Both the position numbers and the translations under genes were made by a program. 64,000 nucleotides of DNA from the NCBI GenBank assembly GCA_047967505.1, contig CM106538.1. One strand, 5' to 3'. Positions within the stretch are counted from its first letter, which is position 1. Every line of letters starts with the position of its first letter. The stretch comes from Dipteris shenzhenensis (lineage: Eukaryota > Polypodiophyta > Polypodiopsida > Gleicheniales). The notes below the pieces were generated by a model. That model was not told the origin of the DNA, did not search any database, and saw only the letters and a program-made list of their open reading frames with translations. Below, in pieces: positions 22,940 to 34,543 of the stretch.

Positions 22940-23390
22940 GTAATTGTTGGCTATAGACGTGCTTGCAAGAGTAATGATTAAAATGCGGTTGGCTATAAGA
23001 ATTGAATTACACAATGTGGAAATGGGATTACTGTAACTACATAGCATACGCAACATACACAGCATTCTGTTCAAGCACATAAAATTTAAAAAATATTATA
23101 TAGTGCATCTATAAACGCATCTATATACGCGTCTATCTGTTCGAGAGGCATCTATTTGCATGTCTACAAATGCGTCTATAAATGCGTCTATAAACGTGTT
23201 TCAGAATGCGTTTATCTATTTTTAAAATTTTCTAGCAGAGCATTTATTTACACGTCTATATGTGCATTTATAGGCGCGTCTGTCTGCTATCTTCATGGGT
23301 CTATAGACGCATGAATAGACGTGAAAATAGATGCGCCCGTAAGTTTCTTTTTTAGCTGAGTAAATGTTTCTGTGTGCACGTCTGTAGGTG
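22940..23390. repeat. Scattered TCTATAGACGC-like motifs, cluster 2
   Basis: GCATCTATAAACGCATCTAT, ACGCGTCTATCTG, GTCTATAGACGCATG and about ten looser copies. Same motif family as 17150-17830, placed beyond the 3' end of the plus-strand accessory-type ORF. It could mark the right end of the CACTA element, about 12 kb from the left side of TNP2. Confidence 0.5.
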
Positions 23391-25608
23391 CTTTGTCTTG
23401 TTGTGCTGATTCTCTATCATGGTAAGAGTATGAGTGCAAGATTCTTAGAGTCATCAACTGATAGGGAAAATATTTAGATGGAGCCTCTTAAAGTTTTATT
23501 ACCTCGTAACCTAGCCTGTTATTAGCGCTCAAGTTATGGAGTGTTGATGAAAGGAGCGGTGCGAGGAGTAACCGATCACTACCCATGTCTCTCCCACAAC
23601 TTGTCTCTAAAAAATCCAATTTATGCTGCATTTGGTTCCATATCTATAATAAGGGATGCCATATTTATTTGAATAATATGTGAAGGAATCACCTTACTTA
23701 GAGGCTTTGCTCATGTTATATCAACAAAGGTACTCAAGAAAAGAAAAAGGGGATGTAGAATGAACAAGCTTAGCAAATTGCGGGCCAATGCATGATTGGA
23801 TGTAGCCATTTTTTGTGAAGTTTAGGAAATATATTGGATATGGATATATTGCTCGATCCATAACTTATGCATTTCTCAATGGAATGTGACGAACTTAGGG
23901 TCTAACTAATCTACACATTCTAAACTTGAATTTGAGATCTAAATTTTACACAATAACTGACATCTTGAATGAGACCATTAAACTATTGCAAATGCTATGA
24001 TGCTGATGAAGCTTGCATCTTGGATTGTATAGAATCCCCCAAAAAATTAAAAACATCAAATAATTATTTTATATACATGTGGAAGCAATTGTTTATTTAA
24101 AACTGTGCTGCAAGTGTGTACCTACATTTTTGAGGGCACGCTTGATGATTTAACTTTATGTCGTTTGGTCAGAAAGGCAAACTTTTTGAAAAAGTATGCT
24201 CTTGAATTATGGAGCTAGTGCATGGTGGTCTTAAAACTTTTATATATGTGAAATTTATTTAAAAATAGTGATCATGTTTTTCCACCTCCCATTGTACATC
24301 TCACCAACTTGTGCCTCCTAAACAAGTGCAAAGAGGCCCAAAGTGGGTGGAAAAAAAAAAAAAGAAAAAAGGCTCACTATAGCAGGTTTGATGCTATGGA
24401 TTAAGACATGGAACCTTCTTTGTTATGCTTGTGGGCCTCATTGCAAGGTAGTGACTCTAACGGGAACCAGCACAAAATGCTAAACAATGTGGGAATTATT
24501 CAAAGAGCATTGCACATGTACTACTATAGGTTTTTTAGCTAGTGCATCCATTTATGGGTGAATGTAACAACCTTCGCTATGGCATTCAAAGTTCTCACTA
24601 AATTACTTCTCCCATGCACGTCACTTGTGTCCTGCCTTGTCATCTGAACATTCTCCTAGAATCCAAATTTGCTTGCATTCATGACCTCTTCTTCTTCCCC
24701 TCCCTGCTTCTATTTTAAAGTTATTTTCTTGCGCTGCTTAGGGGCATTTGACCCTGTGGCTCTTTGTGCTCCTCAAGCTCTCTTGGAAGTTGGAGCGTGC
24801 ATAATCCTATCACGAATCTTTCAAGTAAGTCTTTGTTGCTCTTCACACGCTAGGTCATTTGATAATATAAATAATTTCTCGTTTCTTTGTTCACTTTTTT
24901 TATTTAGAATAAGGAACCACATGATACGATGCAATTTGTCATGACTCATGGATTGCAAGAGAACTAGACAGAGGCTGGGAGAGTAGAAAGTTGATATACC
25001 CAGTCAAGGTACACGAAGGAGGTTGAAGGCCATGAAAAATGATGACACAATATCCAAATGGCCATGGAAGACACATTTTCAACAAATTCTGAGGGATAAA
25101 AAATGCCACAAAAAATGATTGCTTACTGGATAGCTAGCCTCGGAGGTAGCAGATGCACCCATTTGAGCACTGCTATCAAAATGGATAACACAGGTGTGGT
25201 TTTGAGGCAGCAACATTTCTGGGACTAAGAGGCTCTTATCCTCAAAAGCTTTACCATGCACCCAAGGATTCATCGAGTGTCCATGTGCCCAAGAGATCAT
25301 ACTCTCTAACTTGAGGGATGACCTCAACAATCTAAAAGGGGTGCAGAGCTTACATTAGATAGCTACAAAGAGGATGTTAGAAAGTCATCACTGTAGTGAC
25401 ATTGTTCTAGCACAATAACATGAGAGTTTCTCCAAACAAGAAGGGTGTATATAGGCTATAGAGGGGATGCAAGATCAGCATTATAAGCATATCATACACA
25501 TGCGCTAGACACATTGCATGTTAGTAGTTGGACTTGTAATGCTAAAATCTCTCACAAATCATCATGCTAGTTGATTTTCATTTGGGTAGATTATGAAATT
25601 TCGGAGGG

Positions 25609-25661
<53 letters not shown>

Positions 25662-26130
25662 CAATATTCTTTTCCAAGCCCATTGGTAGAAATAACATCG
25701 ACCATGCTGGTTCTAGTTGGGGATCTATGTAAGTGTGATACATTGAATGTGCTATGTGTGCAGTGTAGTCTAAAGTCCTGATCCTAGCACATGAAAAGAA
25801 ACCCCATCCTAGTCACAATAGCAAATCTCTTATGTTACAAGTTAGGAAACTTAATTGTGCATGATAACAATGGTCAATCACTTCAAATTGTATGCTTTCA
25901 TAAATAGTGTCCAATGCATTATCTGGTGTAGCATTTTTTATAAAGTTTAGGGTGATGATGGAGAGCCAATATTCATTCGCTAGTTTCAGCCACCATGCCC
26001 GAGTGTGTCGGTTTACAGAGAGAGGAAGGGGGTTAGAAGGTAGGGAGGTAAGGGGGGGCAAAATAAATAAAATTTCATGTCAAAGGAATTATATATGTAC
26101 AATTATATATATGCATTAATGTGTGTCATT
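23391..26130. other. Intergenic, one weak exon candidate
   Basis: AT-rich sequence with a poly-A run near 24350 and (GA)n at 25611-25659. On the minus strand, 25337-25133 reads like one exon (ttttag acceptor, frame with NPWVHGKAFEDKSLLVPEML, gtaagc donor) but I recognise no family. Nothing else supportable. Confidence 0.4.
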
Positions 26131-26561
26131 TGACAAAATATGAAGAGGGGAGAGGAGAAGAGTGAAGATGAGGAGAGAGGGCACAGCTAGAGAGCACACC
26201 ACAAATGACTAACTGTACACTAGAATTAGTTGAAAAAATAGAATATATACAAACCCTTTTAGGGTTAGGGTTAGGGGATCTAACCCTTTCCTTTATAGCA
26301 CTCTATAAGGTTAGTGCTATGCACATATGATCACATGATGTTGAGCGTGAGTGAAGATGAGGAGAGAGGGCACAGCTAGAGAGCACACCACAAATGACTA
26401 ACTGTACGACTAACTGTACACTAGAATTAGTTGAAAAAATAGAATATATACAAACTCTTTTAGGGTTAGGGTTAGGGGATCTAACCCTTTCCTTTATAGC
26501 ACTCTATAAGGTTAGTGCTATGCACATATGATCACATGATGTTGAGCGTGAACTCTCAACA
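26131..26561 (-). repeat. 3' LTR of element C, enlarged by an internal duplication
   Basis: 431 bp against 230 bp for the partner. The segment GTGAAGATGAGG ... GTTGAGCGTGA is present twice in tandem (about 26160-26350 and 26351-26550), with an extra 12-bp CTAACTGTACGA duplication in the second copy. It contains telomere-like TTTTAGGGTTAGGGTTAGGG twice. Confidence 0.9.
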
Positions 26562-27444
26562 CCTTCCCTCAAGATCAACATCATGAAGTAGGCCTTTTCT
26601 GAATCTTTAGTAAGTTTCAAACTCTGTTCCATGGGAGTGGCTGCAATCTTGCAATCTGCCATATGAAACTTCTTCAGGAGACTATCAACATACTTGAGCT
26701 GACTCATGAATGTGCTATCTGAATCTCTCCAGAACTCAATTCCAAGACAATAGTGCATAAGTCCAAGATCTTTCATGTCGAACTCTGCAGATAAGTCTTG
26801 TTTTAGCTTTCTGATGAAGCTATCCTTGCTTCCTGTCACAATCAGATCATCTACGTACAAAAGTGCAATAGTAATATCTTCCCCTTGAACTTTGTAGTAG
26901 AGAGTATGATCTGCAGTGGACTTCATGTATCCCGGATCAGCAAAATACTTGTCAATTCTGCTGTACCAACTTCTGGGTGCTTGCTTAGAGACTTTTCTTG
27001 AGATGGCAAACCTTGTTCTCTTTTCCTGGTTCAACATAACCGGATGGTTGTTGCATGTAGACTTCCTCGTCTAGATAACCATTGAGAAATGTATTCTTGA
27101 CATCGAGCTGATACGCATTCCATTTACAGAGTGTCGCTAGTGATATCAAGAATCGTATGGAATCCATCTTTGCTACTGGAGCATAAGTCTCATCATAATC
27201 TTGGCCATATTGTTGTGCAAATCCTTTTGCAACTAATCTGGCTTTGTATCTCTGAATACTGCCATCTGGATTGTACTTCACTTTGTATACCCATTTGTTG
27301 GCTATGGCCTTCTTTCCTGGTGGAAGGTCGCATAATTCCCAAGTGTTATTTTTATACAAAGCATCCATTTCTTCATTCATAGCAGTTTGCCATTCTGGCT
27401 TATCTACTGCGTCTTCAAAGTACACTGGCTCTTCTGTAGCCATG
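26504..27444 (-). pseudogene. Element C pol, RT part (3' of nested insertion)
   Basis: Continuation of pol after the nested element. 27443-26985 carries WVYKVKYNPDGSIQRYKARL, GFAQQYGQDYDETYAPV and YQLDVKNTFLNGYLDEE. A shift near 27005 leads into PRSWYSRIDKYF and the RT active-site box LLYVDDLIVTG (about 26870), ending with CLGIEFW and AATPMEQSLKL. Reading then runs into the LTR; the RNase H domain expected in Copia is absent. Confidence 0.88.
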
Positions 27445-27816
27445 TGATGAAATTATGGACCGAGCTCTCCTATCACCTAGCTAAGACTTTAACTGAACCT
27501 AACTAAACATGAATCTAACTAAACAAAGCAAACATGGCTACTCTAAGGTGGGTGAAGTCTAAGTGTGCACATGAGTGTTGCTCAAGTCAATTAGGTTCCA
27601 AGATAGATTAGCTTGGACTCATAAAAAGAATCTTGAGACAAGTGCACAAGGCTGATATGATTTGATTGATAGTGACCTCTCCTTTTATAGGAGAAAAGGT
27701 ACAGACCACTTTGGGCCACACTTCTTTATGGGATGCCCTTTTGCCACATGGCATGCTCCTCATCTACTCCCCAATACTACACCCACTAGTGCACTTTGGC
27801 ACCACATATTTCAACA
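27445..27816 (-). repeat. 3' LTR of element D
   Basis: 372 bp, no difference seen from the partner. Shares CAATTAGGTTCCAAGATAGA and GCTTGGACTCATAAA with the LTRs of elements A and B. Confidence 0.93.
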
Positions 27817-28006
27817 CCCCCCCTTGGTGCCAACACGGCTACTGCAAGGTGTGAGGTTTACATTTTCATCACTCTACCTACCCTTCCCTTTGTGTCCAGG
27901 CACTTTGACCTACTGCTGCTTTGGCATTCACCTTGAGTGCATCATCGGCCTCAGAGGGTGATTTACAACACTTTTTGTAGAATGATAGGGGTGAATACAA
28001 TAGCTT

Positions 28007-28807
28007 TTAAAAAAGCTTTTCTGCATTGACTGCATCTTCTTTGACTTCAGTGTAGTTGGCTTGATTCTTTTTGTGGTAGCATTGCTCTTCTTCATGGCCG
28101 ATCTTTCCACAATATCCACATTCAATTTTAGGCTTGTGTTTGTTGCGACATTCATTCTTTGTGTGTCCGAGCTTTCCACAGTGAAAGCATCTGGGTAGTG
28201 GTCGTGAGTTGCCTTTCCCTCCTTTGACATAGAGCAGTTGTGCAGTAGATGGTGAATTGTTGTCTTTCTTTTTTGATTCATGCTCAAGAAGTGCCGACTC
28301 TATTTCACTGAGACTCTTATCAACATTTTTCAAAGTGGATACAAGAGAGTCATATGGAGCTTTGTCGACACTGTTAAGTAAGACTGCTGCTGCTTCATCT
28401 TCTTCAACTCTTTTCTTTACTCCTGCAAGTTGTTGCTTTAGTGCCTTGAATTTGTTGATATGATCTGTCATTGTGTCTGATTCATTTTTTTCGAGTCGAT
28501 AAAATTGCATCAAGAGATTCATTTTGGAACTTTTTGTTTCACTTCCAAAAATGTTGTTCAGTTGTTCCCATGCTAGTTTGGCATTTTTAATCCCCGCAAT
28601 GTAGTGAATAACTTCATCTCCTAAGCCTTGAGCAATTATGCCGAGTGCCTTATGGTTATTCAACGTGCTTGGTACAATTTCATTGTCTTCATTTGGCTCA
28701 ATGAGTTCCCATAGTCCCTTTCGCATTAGTGTGTACATAGCTTTCATTTGCCATGTAAAGTTGCCATCCCCATTAAACTTTGCGATGCTAGTGTCTAAAT
28801 GCTCCAT
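28007..28807 (-). CDS. gag: Intact Gag polyprotein of element D
   Basis: 266 codons from ATG at 28807 with no stop or shift; the frame is open upstream to a TTG at 28828, but the ATG is the safer start. Residues 1-130 match the Copia Gag/UBN2-type domain (KFNGDGNFTWQMKAM, LWELIEP, AWEQLNNIFG, LLMQFYRLE). The C-terminal part has two CCHC zinc knuckles, CFHCGKLGHTKNEC and CGYCGKIGHEEEQC, which bind RNA. Gag forms the cytoplasmic particle in which reverse transcription takes place. No protease, integrase or RT follows, so the partner enzymes must come from another element. This is the clearest functional-looking ORF in the window. Confidence 0.92.
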   Translation of the reverse strand: MEHLDTSIAKFNGDGNFTWQMKAMYTLMRKGLWELIEPNEDNEIVPSTLNNHKALGIIAQGLGDEVIHYIAGIKNAKLAWEQLNNIFGSETKSSKMNLLMQFYRLEKNESDTMTDHINKFKALKQQLAGVKKRVEEDEAAAVLLNSVDKAPYDSLVSTLKNVDKSLSEIESALLEHESKKKDNNSPSTAQLLYVKGGKGNSRPLPRCFHCGKLGHTKNECRNKHKPKIECGYCGKIGHEEEQCYHKKNQANYTEVKEDAVNAEKLF

Positions 28808-28828
28808 GTTTGAGAGGGGTCTTACCAA

Positions 28829-29785
28829 TTTATATGGCAGTGTCTAGCCTCTTTTACAATGTGAGAAGTACTTCACTAAAAAAACAATTGATTCGATAAA
28901 ATTCAATTTTTGAATGTTTCTTTGAAGGTTGCAAGTGGATATTGAAGATCATTCACACTAATACTCAAGGTCTAAGGTTTATGAACCTTAGGGTAAAGAA
29001 AGGAGAAAAGAAAAGAATGAGCTGTGCCTGTTATTCCGCCGTGCGTCGTCTCTATTTCGGTGGTGCTTCACGCACTTGCTACACAGGCTGTTCTTCATTC
29101 CAGGCTTCCTCTTCACTACTGCTTTCTATTTGTAGCTGTTATGCACTTCGTTGATCTGTAGCACGTCATGTTGCTGTCCTGACTTTCATCCCTTTCCACG
29201 GTCAAGCAATGCCCTTTATCTTCATCAGATGTGTATCGGTTTGGCTCGGCAGATGTATTTGGATGTATGAGCGAATTTCTGGGTGTCTTATCATCAAGCA
29301 ACCTTGCATCAATGCGTTCCCTACCTTTACCTTTGCTGCAGCCTATGTGAGATAGAGAATAGGCAGCTTGTTGGTTGTCACAGTGGCGTAGGATGGCAGC
29401 AGCGACAGATAGGAAGGGATGGCAGTAGCGACAGATGGTAGCAGTAGCATAGCTCGAACGTATGTTGAGGCTCGCACGATGGTTTATTGATAGCTTCCTT
29501 TCTCAAGTCTCTGGAGCCCACCTTGTAGAGAACTTTCTTACACAAGAATGATTGCTTTCATCGATCCTCCACAAGCTCCAATAAAAATGGTTGCTCAAAA
29601 AACGACAGCTGAAGGCTTAAAATCTCAACATGAGTTGGATAGGTGGTTTTGATAGAGTGGGTAGGTTTTGCTACAAACAATTTAAGAGAACTCGATGGAG
29701 GATGCTCAAAGAAAAGAAGGATATCTTGCCATGACCTTCTAACCTACTCAGTTAAGTTGAACCTAATCTATGAGAGCTAAACTTG
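28829..29785 (-). other. Leader of element D, with possible cargo
   Basis: About 960 bp between primer site and gag. The piece GACACTGCCATATAAATTGG next to gag resembles the same position in elements A and B. The stretch 29000-29480 is less AT-rich and gene-like in texture but shows no motif I recognise. Confidence 0.4.
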
Positions 29786-29797
29786 GCTCTGATACCA

Positions 29798-30169
29798 TGA
29801 TGAAATTATGGACCGAGCTCTCCTATCACCTAGCTAAGACTTTAACTGAACCTAACTAAACATGAATCTAACTAAACAAAGCAAACATGGCTACTCTAAG
29901 GTGGGTGAAGTCTAAGTGTGCACATGAGTGTTGCTCAAGTCAATTAGGTTCCAAGATAGATTAGCTTGGACTCATAAAAAGAATCTTGAGACAAGTGCAC
30001 AAGGCTGATATGATTTGATTGATAGTGACCTCTCCTTTTATAGGAGAAAAGGTACAGACCACTTTGGGCCACACTTCTTTATGGGATGCCCTTTTGCCAC
30101 ATGGCATGCTCCTCATCTACTCCCCAATACTACACCCACTAGTGCACTTTGGCACCACATATTTCAACA
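29798..30169 (-). repeat. 5' LTR of element D
   Basis: 372 bp, identical by eye to 27445-27816. TGATGAAATTATGG at the plus-strand left end, TTTCAACA at the right. Confidence 0.93.
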
Positions 30170-32864
30170 CCATGATGGTAGTCATAAGAGCATAGTTGGT
30201 GGTTTCCACCTGAATTGCTTTGCCTTTCTGAGCATATGTCAATCTGGCTGGTGGTCTGCTTTCCCTAGTAGACCGTCTGAGCTGCTGTGGCACTGCTTGG
30301 GGTGTTGCTGGCAATTCTTGCTCTTCTTCATCAACCTGTTCTGTAGATGACTGTGAAGTCGATGCTTCTATCTCCTGTGTAGGTGAGGTTTTCCATTCTG
30401 ATTCCTCATCGAAGATTACATCTCTGGAGATAATGACTTTGCGGTTGATGGGATCATACAATTTGTATGCTTTGCTTTCTTCACTGTAGCCAACCATGAT
30501 GCATTTGCGTGACTTCGCATCCAATTTCCTACGATGATCATCATGTATGTGGGCATATGCTATGCAACCAAATATGCGGAGATGCCCAATGCGTGGCTTG
30601 TGTCCAGTGAATGCTTCATAAGGAGTCATACCTTGTATCGGTTCGGTAGGAAGCCGATTAAGCAAGTAGTTAGCTGTAGCTATTGCTTCTGCCCAATACT
30701 GATTCGGAAGATGCTTTTCACTAAGCATTGCTCTAGCACTGTCTGCTAAAGTCCCATTCTTCCTTTCAGCTATTGCATTTTGTTGAGGAGTATCTGCACA
30801 TGTGAATTGTCTTCGAATGCCGTGATTTTTGCAAAAATTGATGAAGGCTGAAGACATGTATTCACCTCCTCTGTCTGATCTCATGACCTTGATCTTTCTG
30901 CCTGTCTGGTTTTCTACCATGGCTTTGAATTCTTGAAATCTGGCAAACACTTCAGATTTCTCTTTCAGAAAGTAGACCCAACAATATCTACTGTAGTCGT
31001 CGATGAAGGTCAAGTAATAAAGTGAACCATTGATGCTGCGGGTCTGGGCATAACCCCATACATCTGTATGAATCAAATCAAGAATACCTCGTGCACGAGA
31101 GGTACTTCTAACAAAGTTGGTTCGCTTTTGTTTGCCGAAGCAGCATGCTTCACAAACTTTTCCAAGAAATTGTAGCTTCGGAATCCCAATTGCCATATTT
31201 TGATTCCTGAGATCTAACAAGTACTTGAAGTTGACATGACCATATCTCTTGTGCCATTTTGCGGATAGTGGCATCTGTTGCATTTGGGCTGACATGGCAT
31301 GCTTATCTGGTACTGTAGCTAGCATCCTGTATAAGTGTCCTTCCTTGACACCTTTTGCTACTAGCTGACCTCTTTTGGATTTGTCTCTGATAGTGCATTC
31401 ATCACCATCGAAGATGACTTTGTAGTTGTGTTCCGTCATTTGACCTACTGACAAAAGGTTCTTGCTGAGCTTCAGAACATAGAGCACATCTTTGACTAAT
31501 CCTTTTGTACCAGTGAAATTGTTCATAGGGATAACACCTGTCCCTTGAACCGGATTCGGTGTATTGTCTGCTGTGTAGATGACATTCTTTTGACCTTCTA
31601 ATGGCTTCATTTCTGTGAACCATTCCTGATGATTTGTCATATGAGATGATGCACCGCTGTCGATGTACCAAGGATCCTGTTCCACTTGGTCGACTTGATA
31701 GCTGAAATCCTCTTTGGGATTGAAATCAGTGTCTAGGTGCATTGTATCAGTCTAATGCAATTCCTCACTTGCAAGAAACATATTTCCATGTTCATTTGCA
31801 AAATGACTGTGACTAGAATGTCCACCACGATGATTCCCTCTTCCTCGAGAATTCCCTCGATTACTGCGGGATTGACCACCTTGGTCATACTGCTTCTTGC
31901 GGCAATCTCTTTCATAGTGTCCAAACTTGTGACAATAGTTGCATTGAATGTTTGACACATTGGTGGATGCATTCCCTCGTCCTTGGAATCTTCCTCGGTT
32001 GGAATGATTTCCTCTTTGCTGATTTTGATGTTGCTGAGGATGCTGCTGATGCTGATGATGATTCTGACTTTGATTTTGTTGATGATGACCACTTTTCTGA
32101 TATGATCTACCTCTGTTTCTACCTTTGCCTCTGCTTCTGTCTGAAGCTGTGAATGCCTGATCATTAGAATGACCTTTACGTGCTTGAATGGCCTGAGTCG
32201 TGAGTTCTTCACCAAGTAGAACTGACTGAAGTTCTTCTAGTGTTGGAATTTGCCGTTGGATGGCAATACTCTGGACTAGATTCTCATATCCTTCTCCTAG
32301 TCCATTTAGGATTACTTGAACCATTTCTGCGGGATTCATAGTCTCTCCTGCTGCTGCAAGTTGATTGTTGTAGTCTTTGATGCGGAGTACATAAGCATGA
32401 CCGGTTTCACTGCTGTTGCGGAAACTCTGGTTGATCTAGTTTCTCAGGGTGAGAATCCTGGATGTGTTCTTGGACTCATAGAGAGCTGCGAACATATCCC
32501 ATGCTTCTTTTGATGTCTTGACTGTGTTGAGCTGTCCTAGCATGACATCTTGCACATTCTGCTTGATCAGGTGATAGGCATACTTGTCTTTCTTATCCCA
32601 TTCTGCTTGAGCTCGGGCAATGGCAGGATCTACTACTGGTGTGGAAACTATTTGTGTAGATGTAGATCCCGTTGCTGGTGCTGTGACAACAGATGGAGTA
32701 GAGCTACTGGTGGCTGGATCGGCCAATGGTCTAGGTATAGATCCATCGACATACTCCCATTTGTCCTGAAGCACAAGAATGGTCTCCATTCGGTATTTCC
32801 ATGTACCGTAATTGGAGTTGTCTAACTTAGCAGATGCCTCCAGATTGAGGTTGCTAGTCGACAT
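30170..32864 (-). pseudogene. Element C gag and integrase (5' of nested insertion)
   Basis: One frame from ATG at 32864 (MSTSNLNLEASAKLDNSNYG) to the nested element, with two in-frame TAG codons (32438-32436 and 31754-31752). Order: Gag (NYGTWKYRME, QAEWDKKDKYAYHLI), Asn/Gln/His-rich spacer, CCHC knuckle CNYCHKFGHYERDC (about 31930), protease-type DSGASSHMT, GAG-pre-integrase (HKRYGHVNFKYL, CEACCFGKQKR), integrase with IHTDVWG, FIDDYSRYCWVYF and DTPQQNAIAERKN. In Copia these make particle, polyprotein processing and DNA insertion. The TAGs lie where Gln is plausible. The frame is otherwise well preserved. Confidence 0.92.
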
Positions 32865-33517
32865 GATGCAAACAATGTACTCAAAAAGTGTCCTGAAAAA
32901 CTCTGTATGAATCAACTGCAAATACACTGAAGATGCCAAGTGAAATCTCTGTACCGTCGGTGAAGATAGAACTGCAGTAAATAAGATCTGATCTGTGTTA
33001 CAAGGCTTGTGGCAATGATGCCGGGAATAGCCAAGAGGCTTTACAAGGCTGAAAAATGATGTGCACGATGCCCTGAGATAGCCAAATAGGCTTTACAATG
33101 GTGGCATGTGTGTGTGAAATCAAGTGCTATTTGCCCACTGAACCAATCTGCAATGCCTCTGAACTCTGAAGTCTGCTCACTGAACTGATGAACGTAAGGT
33201 TTCAGGTAATGTAATGATGTGAAATCGGATGTGAGCATATGGACTGAGTAGGTACTAGTCGGGAATTTCGGGCATGGCTTAGATTGGCAACTTGGGGAAT
33301 TCAAAGCATCCCCTCTATGGCGATCTAGTCTACTCTGATCTAGATCTAAACCAACTGTCGATCGATGAAAGAGCAGCAAATAATTCCTTTTCCTTTGTTC
33401 TTTTTAAGTGCTGGGTCAGATGCGTCGATGTAGAGGCAAATATGCGTGAAGGAAGTGGTTTTGTCGGCGAGGCTCAAATGTGAGTGTAACTTGCGCCAAA
33501 ATGTGCGTGTGATGTAA

Positions 33518-33600
33518 CGAGCGCGTAGAGCACGAAAAATCGAGCGACTTTCCTTTTTGGAGCACCCTCAAATTCTTCCTGGATCAAGAGATATGACTTG
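33518..33600 (-). other. Conserved leader block in element C
   Basis: On the minus strand, GGTGCTCCAAAAAGGAAAG followed by TGCTCTACGCGCTCGTTAC, matching the block in elements A and B although the LTRs of element C differ in sequence. Confidence 0.6.
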
Positions 33601-33659
33601 ATCTAGGTGGAGGGGCAAAAGGAGTGCAAATGGTGCTCAATGATGATGTGTCACTGTGA

Positions 33660-34060
33660 GTCACATGCAGTGATGATGTGGCACTGTGCTTAGCAAGAGG
33701 TGTGCCAGTGAAGCTCTGTGCTGAGGTGGCAGGAGTGTGCACATGCAGTGTGTGTACAGTGTGCCTGGCAAGAGACTGTGCCTGCAGGGGTCAGTGCTGA
33801 CTGGACTGCTGAGGTGGCAGTGCTGAGGTGGCACAGATGATGTCAACAGGGTGACGTGGCACTGATGACGTGGCACAGATGATGTGGCTTGATGACATGG
33901 CCTGATGACGTGGCCTGATGATGTGGCAGTGCTGATGTGGCAGTGATGACGTGGTAGTGTTGACGTGGTAGTGATGATGTGGCAGTGCTGACGTGGCAGT
34001 GATGATGTGGCAGTGCTTACGTGGCAGTGATGACATGGCAGTGCTGACGTGGCACTGTGG
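33660..34060. repeat. Minisatellite of TGACGTGGCAG / TGATGTGGCAG units
   Basis: Many near-copies of an 11-15-bp unit, TGAYGTGGCAGTG with variants TGACATGGC and CTGAGGTGGC. TGACGTGG is the core bound by plant bZIP factors (established), so the array could act as an enhancer or antisense promoter, or be a neutral repeat. The CG-to-TG/CA variants fit methyl-cytosine decay. Confidence 0.8.
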
Positions 34061-34141
34061 ATAAGGGTGCCACGTGGCTAATCCTTGACCACACCTGTGT
34101 GTGTGGTGACCCTGGGTGGATAAGGTTGGTGATAAGGCCAC

Positions 34142-34543
34142 GTGTCTCAAGGAGGGAGACCGGAATCTTATGAAGATTCTGATGGAATCTATGAAGATTC
34201 CGTCTCCTTCGTTGGAGCTCTGTTGAAGAGGATGGAGATGGTGATCAATCAGCTCGAGATTGCTGCGACCCACAAGTTCCGCAAGCCCAAATCCGAGCTC
34301 CCAACTGTAGATCAGCTCGCAAGCCCAAATCCAAGCGAGACGCGCAATTCCAAAGAGTTTCCCACCGGCGCAGCAGTAGCAGGGGATAACGACGTTGCGA
34401 CGAGGAAGAAAACAACCTCGGCGCAAGACTTCGCCAAAGATGAGGCAGAACGGAGTACGGGCACCGATGGCAGTGACGGACTCCCTAAGGATTTTGCTTC
34501 GAGCCGGAGACGGCTTCAGGGGATCGACCAATTCTACCGCTGA
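34142..34543 (+). other. Coding-like plus-strand ORF in element C leader, unidentified
   Basis: 133 codons, ATG to TGA, less AT-rich than its surroundings, with FVGALLKRMEMVINQLEIAA and a charged, Ser/Thr-rich tail. It precedes the GRAS fragment on the same strand and might be its N-terminal variable part, but no motif shows this. The opposite-strand frame of similar length ends in the minisatellite and is less convincing. Confidence 0.35.

Larger units (their letters stand above)
27445..30169 (-). mobile_element. Gag-only LTR retrotransposon D nested in element C (2.7 kb)
   Basis: LTRs 27445-27816 and 29798-30169 (372 bp each) appear identical. The target duplication CCATG lies at 27440-27444 and 30170-30174. 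The minus-strand primer site TGGTATCAGAGC lies at 29786-29797, and the purine tract is (minus) AAGGGGGGGG next to 27816. The only gene is an intact Gag. It is non-autonomous for RT and integrase and appears to be among the newest insertions here. It interrupts element C pol between integrase and RT. Confidence 0.94.
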
